Source of the DNA: Chlamydomonas sphaeroides
Lineage: Eukaryota; Chlorophyta; Chlorophyceae; Chlamydomonadales; Chlamydomonadaceae
Direction of reading: 5' to 3'
Assembly (NCBI GenBank): GCA_001662425.1
Contig: BDDC01000257.1
Span: 17,035 to 81,034 of the forward strand
Length of the DNA: 64,000 nucleotides
Shown here: positions 46,637 through 59,100 of the stretch, piece after piece
Layout of the letters: each line of letters begins with the position of its first letter
Numbering within the stretch: the first letter of the stretch is position 1
The notes under the pieces: model-generated
Databases searched by the model: none
The model's input: only the letters and a program-made list of their open reading frames with translations
Told to the model about the DNA's origin: nothing
Program-made: the position numbers and the translations under genes

Positions 46637-47917
46637 CACGCGATGCGCACTGTAGGCGCGAACAGTACTTGCGAGTAGCTATGCAAGACGCGATACCTTC
46701 AGCTTTGACACCATATGCGCGGCGGCTATGTCGCTGTAGATGAGTTGAAGCTGCGAGGACGTGCGGTCTTCCGTGCTGTTCTTCGCCCGGACTCCGGCTG
46801 TTCTCCGCCCCGACCGCCCGGACTTCCCGAAGAACGGCACACACCCTTACCAAGTCCGCCCCGCTCTTGAACTCCAGCCCTTTAATAACGATAATACACC
46901 TTTTGTGCAGACGCTGGCTTGTACCTCTGGCTTCGCTTTAGTTTTCCATAGACGCCGGTCACCTTCGGCGGGCGGCCAGGGGGGGGTGACTGGCAGGCGG
47001 GCTGTTTGGCGGTCGCCGCGGGTTCTAGCCTTGGGGCACCAGACGGCTGCAACGTGCGCCAGGTGAGTCGCCGCCGCTGCATTTGCTCCTGTCTTGGCGC
47101 TGCGGCCTGCTTGCCTGTGTCTGCTGTTTCGTCGCCCATCTATGCAGGATACTGGATTTAGTGAATCCTCGTTTTCGGAGTCTTGTACCCTCGCGTACTC
47201 GAACGATCTTGGATACTGGCTTAGTCTAAGGAGTCTGACTCGGCGAGACGGGCGATGTAACAGGCTGAGCCAGGGGAGAGCCCCCACACAAACCCTCTTC
47301 CCTCGGCTGAGCTGCGGCCTGCAGGGCTGCAGTCTACATAACCTTCTCAAGGTGTTCCGGGTGAGGTTGATGTTCGCTAGTGCTTGCCATGTTCACATGA
47401 GTACCTATCAGGCTACATTTGGATGCAGTTATCTCCAGCTGTAACGCACAGACGAATGTGCGTCCGGAAGTCCCCAGGCCCAAACGCGCTTTGGACGGAG
47501 AGGCTTACACATAATCGTCATGTGCGCCACTATCATACACCTTACCGTGCGATACGCGTTCAGCAGCTTACAAAGCCAGCCGAACGGAGACGCTGTGCTA
47601 GGGCAAGAGCATGCACTTGCGTGATGCCCATAATCTGATCTTCTCTTTGGTCTTCTCGAGGTTCCGCCAGATCCAAGCCCGCCCAAAAACACGCCACGAG
47701 ACCGCAGGCGGCCCGTGAGCGTCAACCCTGATCCTCGGCACCGCTACCGCATGCCAGTGCCGCTACCGCCCTCCAAAACCGACACGACGACTGTCACAGC
47801 GCAACCCAGACCGGGTAGGCATCCCTCCTGGGCGCCACGGCCCCGCTCAGCTCACGAGCACGTCGCTCACAGAACCAGCACGCCACTGCCAGACTACCTC
47901 ACATCTCGAGAGGTCGC
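46637..47917. other. intergenic, no gene seen
   Basis: About 1.3 kb upstream of the twin-ectodomain gene and downstream of PsbQ. A TGTAA for PsbQ lies inside; the rest shows no coding structure. Confidence 0.5.
47568..47572 (-). promoter_or_regulatory. putative UGUAA polyadenylation signal
   Basis: TGTAA on the minus strand about 350 bp beyond the PsbQ stop; a second copy lies at 47505-47509. Confidence 0.5.
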
Positions 47918-49167
47918 TTACAGGACGAAGGCCAGGACGTTGTCCAGAGCCGACTTAGCGGCCGCCAGCTTCGTGAGGCTGCTGGCCTCGTCCTTCTCGC
48001 GGAGCGAGAAGTCCAGGTCCTCAACCTGTTCGAAAAACATAGGTCACGGGAGAACAAGTTAGCAGTGCGTACACGAGCGGTGCGGTACTGCATGCGGGAC
48101 CATTACGAATAGTCACTTGTCACTTCCGCCCGATGCTCAGTACGCACCGCGGCGAGGAACTGCTTCTTGAGCTCCTGGGCCTTCTTCTTGTCGGCCTTGA
48201 CGCCCTTGGTGTCGGCCAGGACGTTCAGGTCGAAGCGCAGGGTGCCGATCTGGCGGCGCAGCTGCTCACGGCACTCAGTCCTGGGGACCAAGGGAACACA
48301 TGGGGCGTGGGGGTTCGACACGCGACGAGCGTCAGCAGCCCTTCGTCGCTAGTCGCCTTGCAGCTTACACGTTGTAAATTACTTATACACCATGGCACAG
48401 CAATGCTGGTGCAAAATACAAGCGTCGGCATGGCCCGATCGGCTCACCAGTAGTTCTTCTTGATGAAGGGCTCCAGGTCCGCATCGATGCGGGCCTCAGA
48501 CTCCTTCACGCGAGCCTTGGTCGCCTCCAGGCTGCCGCGAGCCTGGGTAAAGCCATCGCGGGTGCTCTGGGGCAGGTCCAGGTCGCTGCGAGCGGGATCG
48601 GGGACACCACAGTCTTCAATTGCAGCAATATAAGGGCGAAGCGGCAAGGACAGGGTAGAGTACCCACTGCAAGCTGCAAGTCGCGACAATGCCCGAGACG
48701 ACGCGACCCTCACCGGGCCTCGTAGATCAGGTCGAAGCCCCGCTCGCGAGCCGAGCGGTCATCGAACAGGTCCACGGGGGTGTCGGAAGCGAGCGCCGAC
48801 TTGGCGGTCAGGGCCGCGACAGAGCTCGCCAGCAGGCCGCTCAGCACCTGGGGGACCCAAAGTGAAGCAAGCAAGTCAAGACTCCGCAACAGGATAGCGA
48901 TCGTCAATGCTGGCAGGCTGACGGCATGAAGACTTACCGCACGGCGCGACGACTCAGCCGAGGCGCGGACCACGACCGAGGACCTGCGCAAGTGCGCCGC
49001 TGCATGTCAGCAAGCATACGCCAGCGTGTCTTAGATCTACGCCTTCCCGCCTACAGCAGCCATGCTCCAAGCTGGTAGAGGCCATGCGCAAGGCGGGAAT
49101 GCGCTCGGCACAATTCGCACCGGCGGGTCACAGCCGAGCGGGTGGACACCTTCTGGGCGAGGGCCAT
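47918..49167 (-). CDS. PSBQ: PsbQ, oxygen-evolving enhancer protein 3
   Basis: Exons 49121-49167, 48938-48983, 48714-48847, 48448-48585, 48148-48280 and 47918-48025 join to 201 residues (Chlamydomonas about 199). The start is fixed by the family N-terminus MALAQKVSTR. Residues 1-28 act as chloroplast transit peptide. A second signal follows with twin Arg at 29-30, a hydrophobic stretch and ALA at 49-51, the expected Tat-dependent thylakoid processing site. The mature protein starts near SDTPVDLFDDRS and carries ERGFDLIYEARDLDLP, KESEARIDADLEPFI and YWTECREQLRRQ, forming the four-helix PsbQ bundle. PsbQ stabilises the manganese cluster of photosystem II on the lumenal side. All motifs are intact. 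Confidence 0.97.
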
Positions 49168-51544
49168 CTTGTCTGCTGTGGTGCAAGGTGCGAGACACGG
49201 CGAGCTTGGCTGAGGACTGTGGGTTCTTCCGGTGCGCGGCCGCGCTATTTTGGGAACGCCTGCATGGGGGATCTGCGTACGGCGAACACCAAGCAGGAAG
49301 CGTCCCTTGCCCCGGCTCCTATCCCAAAGAACTCAGCAGCAGTATTCAGCAGGTGCTTGATGTGGTGCGGCGAAAATGAGGCAGGTGCCGCAGGCCGCGA
49401 CCATCGCGGCATAGCGCGCGCCGCGCCTTCACCTCGGCCAGTGCACTAAGTTTACGAAACGCAAAACCTTGCCCACGAGGCAACTCGCCGCCAATTGCTG
49501 GGCCTTGCGGTGCAAACAGCAGAGCCCCAAGGGTCGGTGAAAGGGTGCCGCGGTCTCCAGCGGACAGCCGGCACCCGTTCTTCCCCCCACTTCTCCTGGC
49601 ATAATGTGTTTTCACGAAGCGGCAGTATGCGGAAAGAGGCTGTCGTGCGCGCACGCTCTGGGAGCATAGGCGGCGGTTCCGGCGCGAGGGCAGCTTGGGG
49701 CGTTGGGCAGGGGAGTCAGCTGTAGCCCCATCAAGCTCCGCACGGGGCTTGGCGAAGATGCCCCAGCATTACAGCCGCCCGGCTACCGGCAGCCCGCAGC
49801 CGCAGCTGATGCTCGCCTCAGCTGCTGCGCAATGCGGCGCGCAGCCCCAGCCCAAAGCTACCGGTATTATGCTATGTGCTGACACTTCAAAGCTGCCCCG
49901 GATGCGCTAGACCTGGGCCTGCCTTGCCCCACTGCGCGCAACCAGCCAGTCCGAACATCTAGACATATCGTCGACCTTGCGCGCACTGAACGCCCAATCT
50001 TCCTGGGCTCCTGCTCATTGCTGCACCCAGCACAGCCGGCGGCGGCGCAGTGACTCTGGGGGGGTGGGTTCGGGGCGCCAAGGCATGCGGGGCCAGGCAT
50101 TGGGAGCACGACACTTGCTGCCCGCGCCTCTGCGGGCGTGCACCAAATTGTGCACCCCCGCCTGGTGATAGCAGCATCGCTTGAGTTGAGCTGAGGCATG
50201 TCCTCGCGCTAGCACCGGCGCTCCGCGGCTCACCTCGCACCGCAGCCGCGCACCGCCACCTTCACGCCAGCTCCCCTGCAGGCGGGCCCCTCGGCAGCCG
50301 GCGTGCGCCTGTGCAGCAGCACAGCCTCGCCGGATCGCTGAGCGCCCATGCGCAGGCCGGCACACTCACAGGTCAGGTGTATCCCATTCATTCTTATCCC
50401 ACAAAAAGGCACACTCGCAACGCAGCCCCAGTCTTGCGGGCAGGAGGCCTCCTGCTTGCGGGCTCGTCGATGCCGGCCTATCTGCCCGACGACCGGGGTC
50501 GATGGATGTCGCGCAGCCTCCGGTCATGGTGCCGCCTCCTCCCCCTCCCTGCCGGTCCACTTGACTGCCAGCTGGTTCTCCTGGTCCAGTCCGCTTTTCG
50601 GCGGCAAGCAGCGACATGGGGCTCCTGCGGCGGCGGGCGCACAGCACAGCGGCCGGCGGCGGCGCGGTCTGCACCAGCAACCAGCCCAGCACCAGCAGCC
50701 AGCGCTCCCAGCCCGCAACGCAGCACGCTCACCCCCACGTCCGCCGCGGCGTGGCGGGGACGGAGCGCCCTGGCGGCCGGTGGGTGCCCCGACTACATTG
50801 CGTTGTTGCGGTGCACGTGGGGCCGCTGCCGCCGCGGGCTTTGCGCGCACGGCCACACCCGCGCACAGCAGCAGGGCGCTACACGGGGCAGCTCCCAGCG
50901 GCCCGGCGCCAAGCGGTCGCGCTGCGGGACCGCTCGCACAGCGCTGCCACCGCACCGCCGGCAGCGGAGGCGCTGCGGCGGCCCAGGGCTGGCGAGCGCC
51001 GCTGGGGGCAGTGGCCGAGTGGCGGCCACGCAGCTGCACCAGCGCTGCGCCAGCCGGCGCCTCATCCCGGCGCAGGCGCGGTACCGTTGTAAAGGACTGG
51101 AGTGCGGCAGCCCACACGTTGCGGCCGCAGCGGTGTGCTCCAGTGACAAGTAGGACGGAACCGGTGTGCTGTGCCGCCGACTGAAGGCTGCCTGCCGGGG
51201 CTAGGGCTGCCCAGGCGCTGCGCCGCCCCAGCCGGCGGCACGGCGCTGGCGCAGGGCGGTGCGCGGCGCCTTGCTGCTGGCACGGCAGCTCGCGGGCCAG
51301 GTGCGGCCAATAGCGCTCCAGCTCACGCACTCGGCTGTCGGCGGGCTCGGGCCAGCGCTGCCGCCAGGGCTGGTGGCTGCAGCGCTGCCGCCAGGGCTGG
51401 TGGGTGCAGCGCTGCTTGCGGTGGCCGCCCCCTGGTGTTGGCAAGTCGCCCGGCACGTCGCCATGCTCCGGACGCTCCTGGGCTCCAGCACATCATCGTC
51501 GGGCGGCACCACATGGATGCGTCATGCAGCTGCTGGCGCAGGGG
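49168..51544. other. intergenic, no gene seen
   Basis: About 2.4 kb. Long overlapping frames at 50300-51500 on both strands are Ala/Arg/Pro composition artefacts of GC-rich DNA. The part next to 49167 should carry the light-regulated PsbQ promoter. Confidence 0.5.
51354..51415. repeat. 27-bp tandem repeat, 2.3 copies
   Basis: The unit containing CTGCCGCCAGGGCTGGTGG is repeated at 51354, 51381 and partly at 51408. Confidence 0.9.
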
Positions 51545-54500
51545 CTAAGGCGCGGCTGCTGCCGCTGTGAGCGGGGCCGAGGGGGCGGCGGAGATGAGTG
51601 CCGAGGTGTTGGCTAGCAGGCCGTGCAGCAGGTTGGACATGAGCACGGCCTTGCGGCTGGTGTTGCCGGAGCAGGGGAAGTGTCGCAGCAGCCAGCGCTG
51701 CCAGTGGATGGGGGCGCAGGTGCCGTTGTGCAGGACGCGGACCTCGACGCCCGTGGCGCCTGCGGCAGGGGGCGGCCGAGGGCGCGCGGGCAGGGCGGCG
51801 TGAGGATGGCCGGCCGGCGGGCAGTGATGGGCGAGGGCATGGGCGCCGGTCCTCGGACCAGGATAGGCGCAATGGATTCCTGGTGGCGCCGGCTATGTCT
51901 CCACAGAGCCCACGGGCATGCCAGCCACTCGCCAAACCAAGCCGCCTGGCCTGGCTGCAGCCCTGGCAGCTGCCGAGCTGGTTACGCGGCCGGCTCTTAA
52001 CGCACCGAGCCAGGGGTTGCGGCGAGGGGTCACTTGCCTGGGTTGGCCTCCGCCTCCTCGTCCTCGTACACGCAGCCGCAGTCCCGCACGCAGGCGTTGT
52101 TGAACACCCGGGCGTCCAGCACGCCCCAGTGCAGCCCATAGCGCAGGCCGCAGCGGTCCATGACCTGGCGGTACGTCTCCTGAGGCGTACGGCAGGTGCC
52201 GTGCATGACAGCGCCGTACAGCGGGCAGCAACGCGATCGGCGCTTGGCCCAACACGAGGCGGGCAGCAGCAGGTTATGCGAGGCGCGACGCATGCGACAC
52301 CTTTCCACGGGCCCAGGGCGTAAGCTTTGGTACACTTGTACGACACAGGCGCACGCGTGCGGCACACACCGCGGCTGCCGTACCTGGTCCCACGCATCGG
52401 GATGCCATGCCTTCACCTGAGTGAACAGGTCCCAGCCCCAGTCGTACACGCAGCGAGTGACCATGGACGTGGCGCGAAAGTACAGCACGCCTGCGGGCGG
52501 GGCGGGTTTGGGTTTCGGACACGGCGTACCGTTCCTGGGGCGGGGCGGGGTGCCCAAAGCGAGGCGAGAGCTGCGTCCGCGGGCAGCGGAGCGTGCGTGG
52601 CGGGCGTGTGCGAGGCCAAGCGCAGGGCAGTGCCGTGGAGCGGCCCTCCCAGATCCAAGCAAGCCGCGTGCAGTAAGCAACTCAACTCCCTTGCGAGAGG
52701 CACCCTAAGCTCACTGCATGCAGCGCCCCGTGCTTCTGTAGGTAAGCTCGGCCAACGCCTCTTGGCGCTGCTGCTGCGGAGTGTGCTGTTGCCAAGCACG
52801 GCCCCGCGCAACCAAGCCCCGCCCGAGCTGCCGGCAGGCGCCGGCAGGGCGCGCTGCCGCGTCGCCGGCCTCCAAGAGGTGCAGCGCGGACCCATACCGC
52901 CCCTGCACACCACACGCAGCCCGCCCCTCGGCTGCGCACTGTTGTTGAGGGTTGCAGAATTCCCTCACACGACCACGGCCATATCCCTGGGACACGGCAC
53001 GCTTCCTTGTGCATGTGCACATAGTTCCAGCGGTCCGCAACCCTACCGATGTTTATGCGCGGCCTGGGCACGTCCCGCCCCAGCAGCTCGGGCCCGTGCA
53101 GGGCCAGCGAGTCGTTGAGCATGAAGCACCGCTCGTGGGCCACCAGGGCCTGCACGGCGGCGGCAGCGGCAGGGCAGGGCCACACAACACAGCGTCAAGA
53201 CGGTGAGGCGACGCGGCAGCAGCGCAGCAGACTGGGCCCCGCGTGCGCCCGAGGCGGCAGGCTGAGGCCCTGGTGCCCGACAGCTGAGGCCCTGGTGCCC
53301 GACAGCTGGCGCCCCGCAATTGCAGGGAAGACCCTGGCCGGCCGCCCTGCGCCCAGACCACAGCCCGCTCGCCTGCGCGCCCCTGCTGAGTATGTGCGGC
53401 AGTGGGTCGTGCAGCAGGATGGTGTCGGTGTCCAGGAACACCACATCGTGGCCGGCGGAGAGGGCGTTGAGGATGTACTTGATCTTGGCAAAGCTGGGGA
53501 GGCAGGGGGCGGGGGCAGGGCGCGGGGTTTCAGGTAGGGGGCACGTGGGCAGCACGGGCGGGGAGGAGCACGGGGCCGGGGCCGGGGCCGGGAGGGGCAC
53601 GGGGGCCTGACCCGACAACAGGGGCAAGGGGCGAGGGCCAGGGTGGGGATGAGGGGCACGGCGGCCGGGCTTTGACGAAGTTGACGACGATCGCGTCGCC
53701 TAGTGCGACAGGAATGACGGCTCCTTGGGCTCTGCCGCCGCTGGGGCCGTCCCCTGCCGCTCGGCCACAAACCAGCTGCCGCCCACATAGCCTGCCGGAC
53801 TGGACCCGACGCCGACAGCATACACGCGGGTGGCCGACTGCTGCCGCGCTGATGGCCTGCCTGCGTGCAGGCGGCGCCCTCCCGCCCTACCCCACCCCTA
53901 GCTCACCCGAGCGCCTGGAAGCCTACGGACTTGTACGGCAGCGATCCCTCGCCCTCCATGTGATCTGCGTCGTGTGCGCAGCTGTGGCCGAAGCGCGGCT
54001 GCAGCGCGCGGCACGAGTCCGCGGCGCCGCCCGAAAGCGAGACGAGCAGGATGTGGGAGGACAGCGCTTCCCACATGTGCCCGGCCGCGTGCCGGCCGCC
54101 TAGCTTTAGACGCCTAGCGCTCTCCAGGAAGAGCGGCACGGTGTGGTTCATGGCTTCGTCGTTGACCATGCCCAGGATGACGATGCTGCGCTTGCGGCCG
54201 GGGGCCTGTAGGGTTTGGTCGTCATGGTTGGGGTGAGAGCAGTGCATCACGCTTGGTTCACGAGGGAGGGCTGGGCATGGCGCGCGGGGCGTTTCAAGAG
54301 GTTCGCCGGCGTGTCGGCGCGTGTCGGCGTCTGGGTAGGGTAGGCTAGGGGAAAACGCGGGGTGCTAGCATGACAGCGGGCGCGAAGATTGCATAAAACG
54401 CGCGTCTCATGCGATTCGCTTACCACTGTGCAGTCGCCTGGCAAGTTCAGCGAGGTCGCAGCCAACCCGGCCAGAAAATCGCGAGGTGGGAGCTTGTATC

Positions 54501-54660
54501 CGTGCGCCGCGACATGTGAGCGAGCTAGCTGCATAGGTTTCCACAGCGCGCACACACATGTCAGCTGGACGCAAAGCAGCGCGACTGACACGAGCGAAGG
54601 AGTGGGCATCTGCATTTGCACAGCTCGCAAGACGCGCTGAAAGCGTGATGATATGTACAT
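51545..54660 (-). CDS. GT77-type nucleotide-diphospho-sugar transferase
   Basis: Exons 54424-54660, 53907-54205, 53373-53493, 53047-53149, 52384-52490, 52038-52179 and 51545-51759 join to 407 residues. The ATG at 54660 opens a short basic N-terminus and a hydrophobic segment (about 22-40), a type II Golgi anchor. The catalytic core shows RKRSIVILGMVNDEAM, then IKYILNALSAGHDVVFLDTD, with the DxD-type metal site DTDT at about 200-203 and HDPLP. INIGVLYFRATSM and WDQETYRQVMDRCG follow. These match the Nucleotid_trans family (plant RRA, XEG113), which arabinosylates hydroxyproline-rich wall proteins; the exact sugar is not deducible. Two introns use GC donors (after exon 3, GCGAGC; after exon 6, GCAAGT). 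Without the second, translation stops 25 residues into a frame that lacks the conserved C-terminus (IHWQRWLLRHFPC). Confidence 0.82.
53261..53304. repeat. 22-bp tandem duplication in GT77 intron
   Basis: GCTGAGGCCCTGGTGCCCGA plus CA is present twice in tandem. Confidence 0.95.
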
Positions 54661-54791
54661 CGCCAGCTGACCTGTGTGCAGAGTCAAATAGAGCGCTATG
54701 CCGTACAGCCGCGTTGCTGCATGGCGGGCGGGTGTGGGCTCAGGGTGGCCGAAGCCCTGTGGTGCCCAGTGATTCTTAGATTCTCAACACC

Positions 54792-55215
54792 CCACAATTT
54801 CTTAGTGCCCAGTTGGGCACTGGTCGGCCGAAGGCCGGTGCCCAACGGGGCCGAAGGCCCCCCCCTCAGCGGGGGGGGTCCGGGGGGGCGGGAGCCCCCC
54901 CGGAAAATTTTTGGCAATGTGGGGTATCAGGAAACGCGTTTTCTTGCATACTTGAAGCCTACGGGCATGCGTCTGGCGATGCAGCTATTGCAAGACTGAA
55001 AACATGTGGAAGGACCCCAGCTGCCGAGTAGGCGCCCCTCGGGCCCCGGCCGGCCGCCTGGCCAGCTGCCCGGTCGGCCGGCCGCATGGCTACCGGAGCG
55101 CCGCGGGCTGGATTTCCGCAGTGCCCACTGGCTAGCCAAGCCCAGCGGCCAGAATTTCCTAGTGCCCAGCTTTTGGCCAAGTAATTATTTTCCAGTGCCC
55201 AATTGGCTACCAGTG
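54792..55215. repeat. palindromic GC-rich element bounded by TAGTGCCCAG repeats
   Basis: ATTTCYTAGTGCCCAG occurs at about 54798 and 55153, and GTGCCCAATT follows twice near 55195-55225. Between them lie self-complementary GGCCGAAGGCC units and a stem of seven or more C facing G runs (54858-54905). Confidence 0.65.
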
Positions 55216-55645
55216 CCCAATTCAAGAAACACTGGTGGTGTCTGACCCTGAAAGGGCGCCTGACCCTGGTCGTGCAGGGGCCGTCTGGGCACGTTGCATA
55301 CGCGGCCTCCTCTTCAATGTACCCCTCAGCCTTAGCATAAGCCTTGAGCCTCGATTTGCCCGACAGCCGGCCACATACGTCGCATACGGTACATGTGGCC
55401 ACATGTGCTGCCTGCGCGCCCTGGAGCGCCACATAGCGCGTCGGGTCGCAAGGCAAAGTCCACCAAGCCGCGAGCTAGGCCATGACGCTTCAATACCAGC
55501 CTTCAGAGGCGCCTGTCCGGCGCCTGCCTGCGCTGCCAGCTCCTCCGCCGCCGGCACACCCGGCCGCCCCAGTCCGCAGCCCCTACTACCGCACAAGCAG
55601 CACCGCCAGTTGCCAGCTCCGTGAGGCACAGGAAGCCGCCATACG

Positions 55646-55711
55646 CCCCTTGTTGTGATGCCAGCGACCCCTTGTTGTGATGCCAGCGATCCCTTGTTGT
55701 GATGCCAGCGA
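55646..55711. repeat. 22-bp minisatellite, three copies
   Basis: CCCCTTGTTGTGATGCCAGC plus GA, three times with one substitution. Confidence 0.95.
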
Positions 55712-56172
55712 CCGCGGCATGCGCGCCACACCGCCCGACTCACGGCCAAACTTCACCGCCGCACATAGGTTGCGGCCGCCGCCCCCGTCCGTCGCTTGCA
55801 CCAAGCAACCCCGCCTGCCGCTGCCCCCTGCCGCCTTCCTATATGCTCATGCCGTTCGCCTGCTTGATCACGCGCCGACGCGCGTAGTTGCCCCCAACTG
55901 TGCCAGGCCGCTCGCGCTCCACCCGCGACCCAAACCTATGCCTAACCCCCTAACCCGCCGCACCAAGCATGCCCCATGCTCACGCCGCCGCCAGACCAAC
56001 CGCCCCATCGCAAGCCCACGATGAGACCCGCCCACCACCCAGCCGCCGCCACGTGCTTGGCCCTGGGCCACCGCCTCACAGTTCCCCCCTTTCCTGGCAG
56101 CCACCTGCCGCCGCCACCAGCGCCACCTTGCGGCTTCCGCCTCCCGCTGCTCCCGCCGCACCACCGGCAGCC

Positions 56173-59100
56173 TTACGCCGCCGCCAGCGCCGCCTTGGGC
56201 TTGCCGCCCGCAGCGCCCGCGGTGCGGCGCTCCTTGACGTACATGTACAGGCCGCTGGTGGTGTGGATGGTGGCGCCCGTGGTCATGTCAATCTGAGGGC
56301 CGGGCAGGGCACGACACATGCCGCGTCAGCACCGCCATGCGGCCACGCACGGGTTGCGGCGCGGCATGGTGAGCGTGGCGCCATCCACGAAAATTTGGGT
56401 CGACACGACCGGCGACCCGTATGATAGCTTCGGATCTCAGCCCAGCACGGCGCAGCCGCTGGCAGGCGAGAGCGCGCGGCAGGGCCGCAGCTGCTGGCAG
56501 GCGAGGGCGGCCTCAGCCGTGTGCGCCATGCGGCCCCCGCGGCCGGGAGGCAGGCGTTGCGGAGGGCGCGCACCTTTTGGTTGGGCACCAGCGAGAAGTC
56601 GTACTGCCGCAGCAGCACCGTGAGCGCCACCACCGCCTCCATAAGCGCAAACTGGTCGCCCACGCACTTGCGCGGGCCGCCGCTGAAGGGGATGTAGCTG
56701 CAGGGAGGGGGAGAGGAAGGGCGCGGCAGGCGCGGCATATTCAAGCAGGGAAGTGACATCTACGCACGGACCGCGCACGGCAAGCTCGCACGTGGCGAAA
56801 CAACCCGTGCCGGCTCCAAGCCGGGAGCCCTGGCCTGGCCTGGCTCAGCCCAGCGCTACAGGCAAGCACAGCGCCGCCCTGGCGCGTTGCTGCGGGACCC
56901 CTCTCTCGTGACGCCGAACGTCCTTCAGTGGGGTCCATGCGCTATCTGTGTGCCTGCCGCGCCCCCGCCCTGGCCCACGCCACTCACCGGAAGTCGGTGT
57001 TCTGCTCGTTCGGCACGGGCCCGTCCAGGGGGCCGAAGCGCTCGGGGATGAAGGCCTGTGCGCGGGAGGCACGGCCCGCGTCAGCTCCAGGTTGCGGTCC
57101 TAGCCTAGCCTGGCCCCTCTTCCCGCAACTGCCCCGCGGCGCCAGCCGGTTGGTGTGCAGCGCTTGCCTCGGGGTCATCCCACACGGCGGGCGAGTGGTG
57201 GATGTTGTAGACGGAGATCATGACGTCCTGGCCCACCGGCACCTGGGGGCGGATGGGGAAACGGTATGCGGTATTGGGGAGAGGCACATGGACTAACGCA
57301 AGGGCCCTCAGTCGCCCTTGGCTTCCCGCCCCTCTGCAACCCGCGCCAGACCTAGCCCCAGCGCCGCTCTGGGCCCGGGACTAGCGTCTCTTCCGCGAGT
57401 CCTCTCTCGCCCCACCCGTCCACGGCCCGCCCCCTTCGCCGCGCATCAGCGAGCCCCACACCACCACCCAACCGAACAGCCCATCATCCCCTCACCTACA
57501 GCACCTGGCCACATCCCCCTCCCCCCACACCTTGTAGCCGCCCGGCAGCTCGTCCTCGATGAGCGCCCTCCGCAGCAGCACGGGCGGGTGTGGGTACAGG
57601 CGCATGCTCTCGTTCACGCAGCGCATGACGTAGCGCAGCGCCCCGTAGTCGGCCATGCCGGTGGGCGCCAGGCGATCGCCCAGCACCGCGTCCACCTCGG
57701 CCTGTGGGCGGGTGGGGTGGAGCGGCGGGGAGGGGTGGCGGGCAGGTCCGGGGCACGGCACGGTGACCAGGGTAGTCGAAGTGCGTCAAAGGCGTGCGTC
57801 AGGTATGGAAGGCGTTGCGGGTTGCCCCCCGGGGGCCCCACCTGCGCCTTGGCCATCTTGTCGGGGTTGTTGACCAGCAGGTAGAGCGTCCAGGTGAGCG
57901 CGCTGCCTGGGGGTTGGGGAGCAGGGTTGGGGCGGCAGGTGCGAGGGAGACGGGGGAGACGGGGTCAATGGCATGCCACGCCGGCGTGTGGCTCGCCTGC
58001 CGCTGCTCCTCCCTTTCCCCATCCCGCCCGCCCAGTGGCCGTGCGCCCCGCCACCAGGCCATCCTTGGACGGCGGCGCCTGGGGCTACACGTCCAGAGGT
58101 CTCGTGTCCCTCCCCAAATCCCCTCTTCCCCTCCCTTCCCTGCGCCCACGCCTGCGCCGCACCCGTAGCCTCGTGCCACTCATCCCAACCCCTTCTCCCG
58201 TCCCTTCCCCCCCGGCCCACCCTTGGTATCATGGCCTCCCCCGCAAAAAGTTCGTTACTCCCATGGTACATCCCCCGCAAAAACCCCTCCTCCCCTCCCT
58301 TCCCCCCCCCCGCCCACCCGTGGTCTCGTGCCCCGCCACCAGCATGCTCAGCAGGTCGTCGCGCAGCTGCGTGGAGTCCACCTCCTCGCGCGCCGCGATG
58401 AGGAAGCGCAGCACGCTGGGGTCGGCTTCGTTCAGGTAGTCCTGCGGGGGGAACGGGGAGCGGTGAGAAGGGGTTGACGGTCCCGGAGGGCGGGGAGCGA
58501 GGTCGAGCATCATCACTGCCACATCCCTCTTTCCCGTCGCACCCAACGCGGCTGCGTCACACGCAGCTGTCCCCTGGCGGCCACCGCACACTGCCGTCCG
58601 CCGGCCCCCTCGCACTCCGCCTCTGCCCCCTCCCCTGCGCCCCCAAGCTGCCCCAGCGCCCACCTGGCCGCTGTCCGCCGCGGCGCTGGCCGCGCGCATC
58701 TCCTCCTCGTCCACCATGCTCTTGCACTTCTTGATCAGGTCGTTGGTAGTCTCGCGGATCAGCTCAACGGCCTGGCGGTTGAGAGTTGGTCGAGGCAGTT
58801 AGGGCGACTGACGCAAGGCCTTGCGACCGCCGACGGCACAACCCCTGTCCACGCCGCCCCAGAGCCTCCCTTCCGCTACCCCCCTCCTTCCACACCAGCC
58901 AGCCGCACAATCCATGTGCATCCTGTCTCCCCTCCCCCTCTCCCCTCCCTGCGCCCCCTGGTCCCCTCATGCTAGCGCCCACCTGCAGCGCCTTCCGCTG
59001 GCGGGGGATGAGCCAGGCCAGGGCCGGCACCTGCGCGGGCAGAGGAAGGGAGGCACGGGCCGACATGCTACGGCGCCACGACCCGTACGTGTTCCGTCTG

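Larger units (their letters stand above)
54661..56172. other. intergenic, repeat-rich, no gene seen
   Basis: About 1.5 kb upstream of the GT77 gene and downstream of CYP97C. It holds a palindromic element and a 22-bp minisatellite; remaining frames are short. Confidence 0.5.

Noticed and set aside
50311..51456. Overlapping 280-310 codon frames on both strands
   Set aside because: Ala/Arg/Gly/Pro composition in every frame, with no conserved block and no coherent splice structure.
52029..52034. Stop codon of the GT77 gene right after NPGK
   Set aside because: A good GC donor (CCAG then GCAAGT) precedes it and joins in phase to an exon with conserved-looking IHWQRWLLRHFPC sequence.
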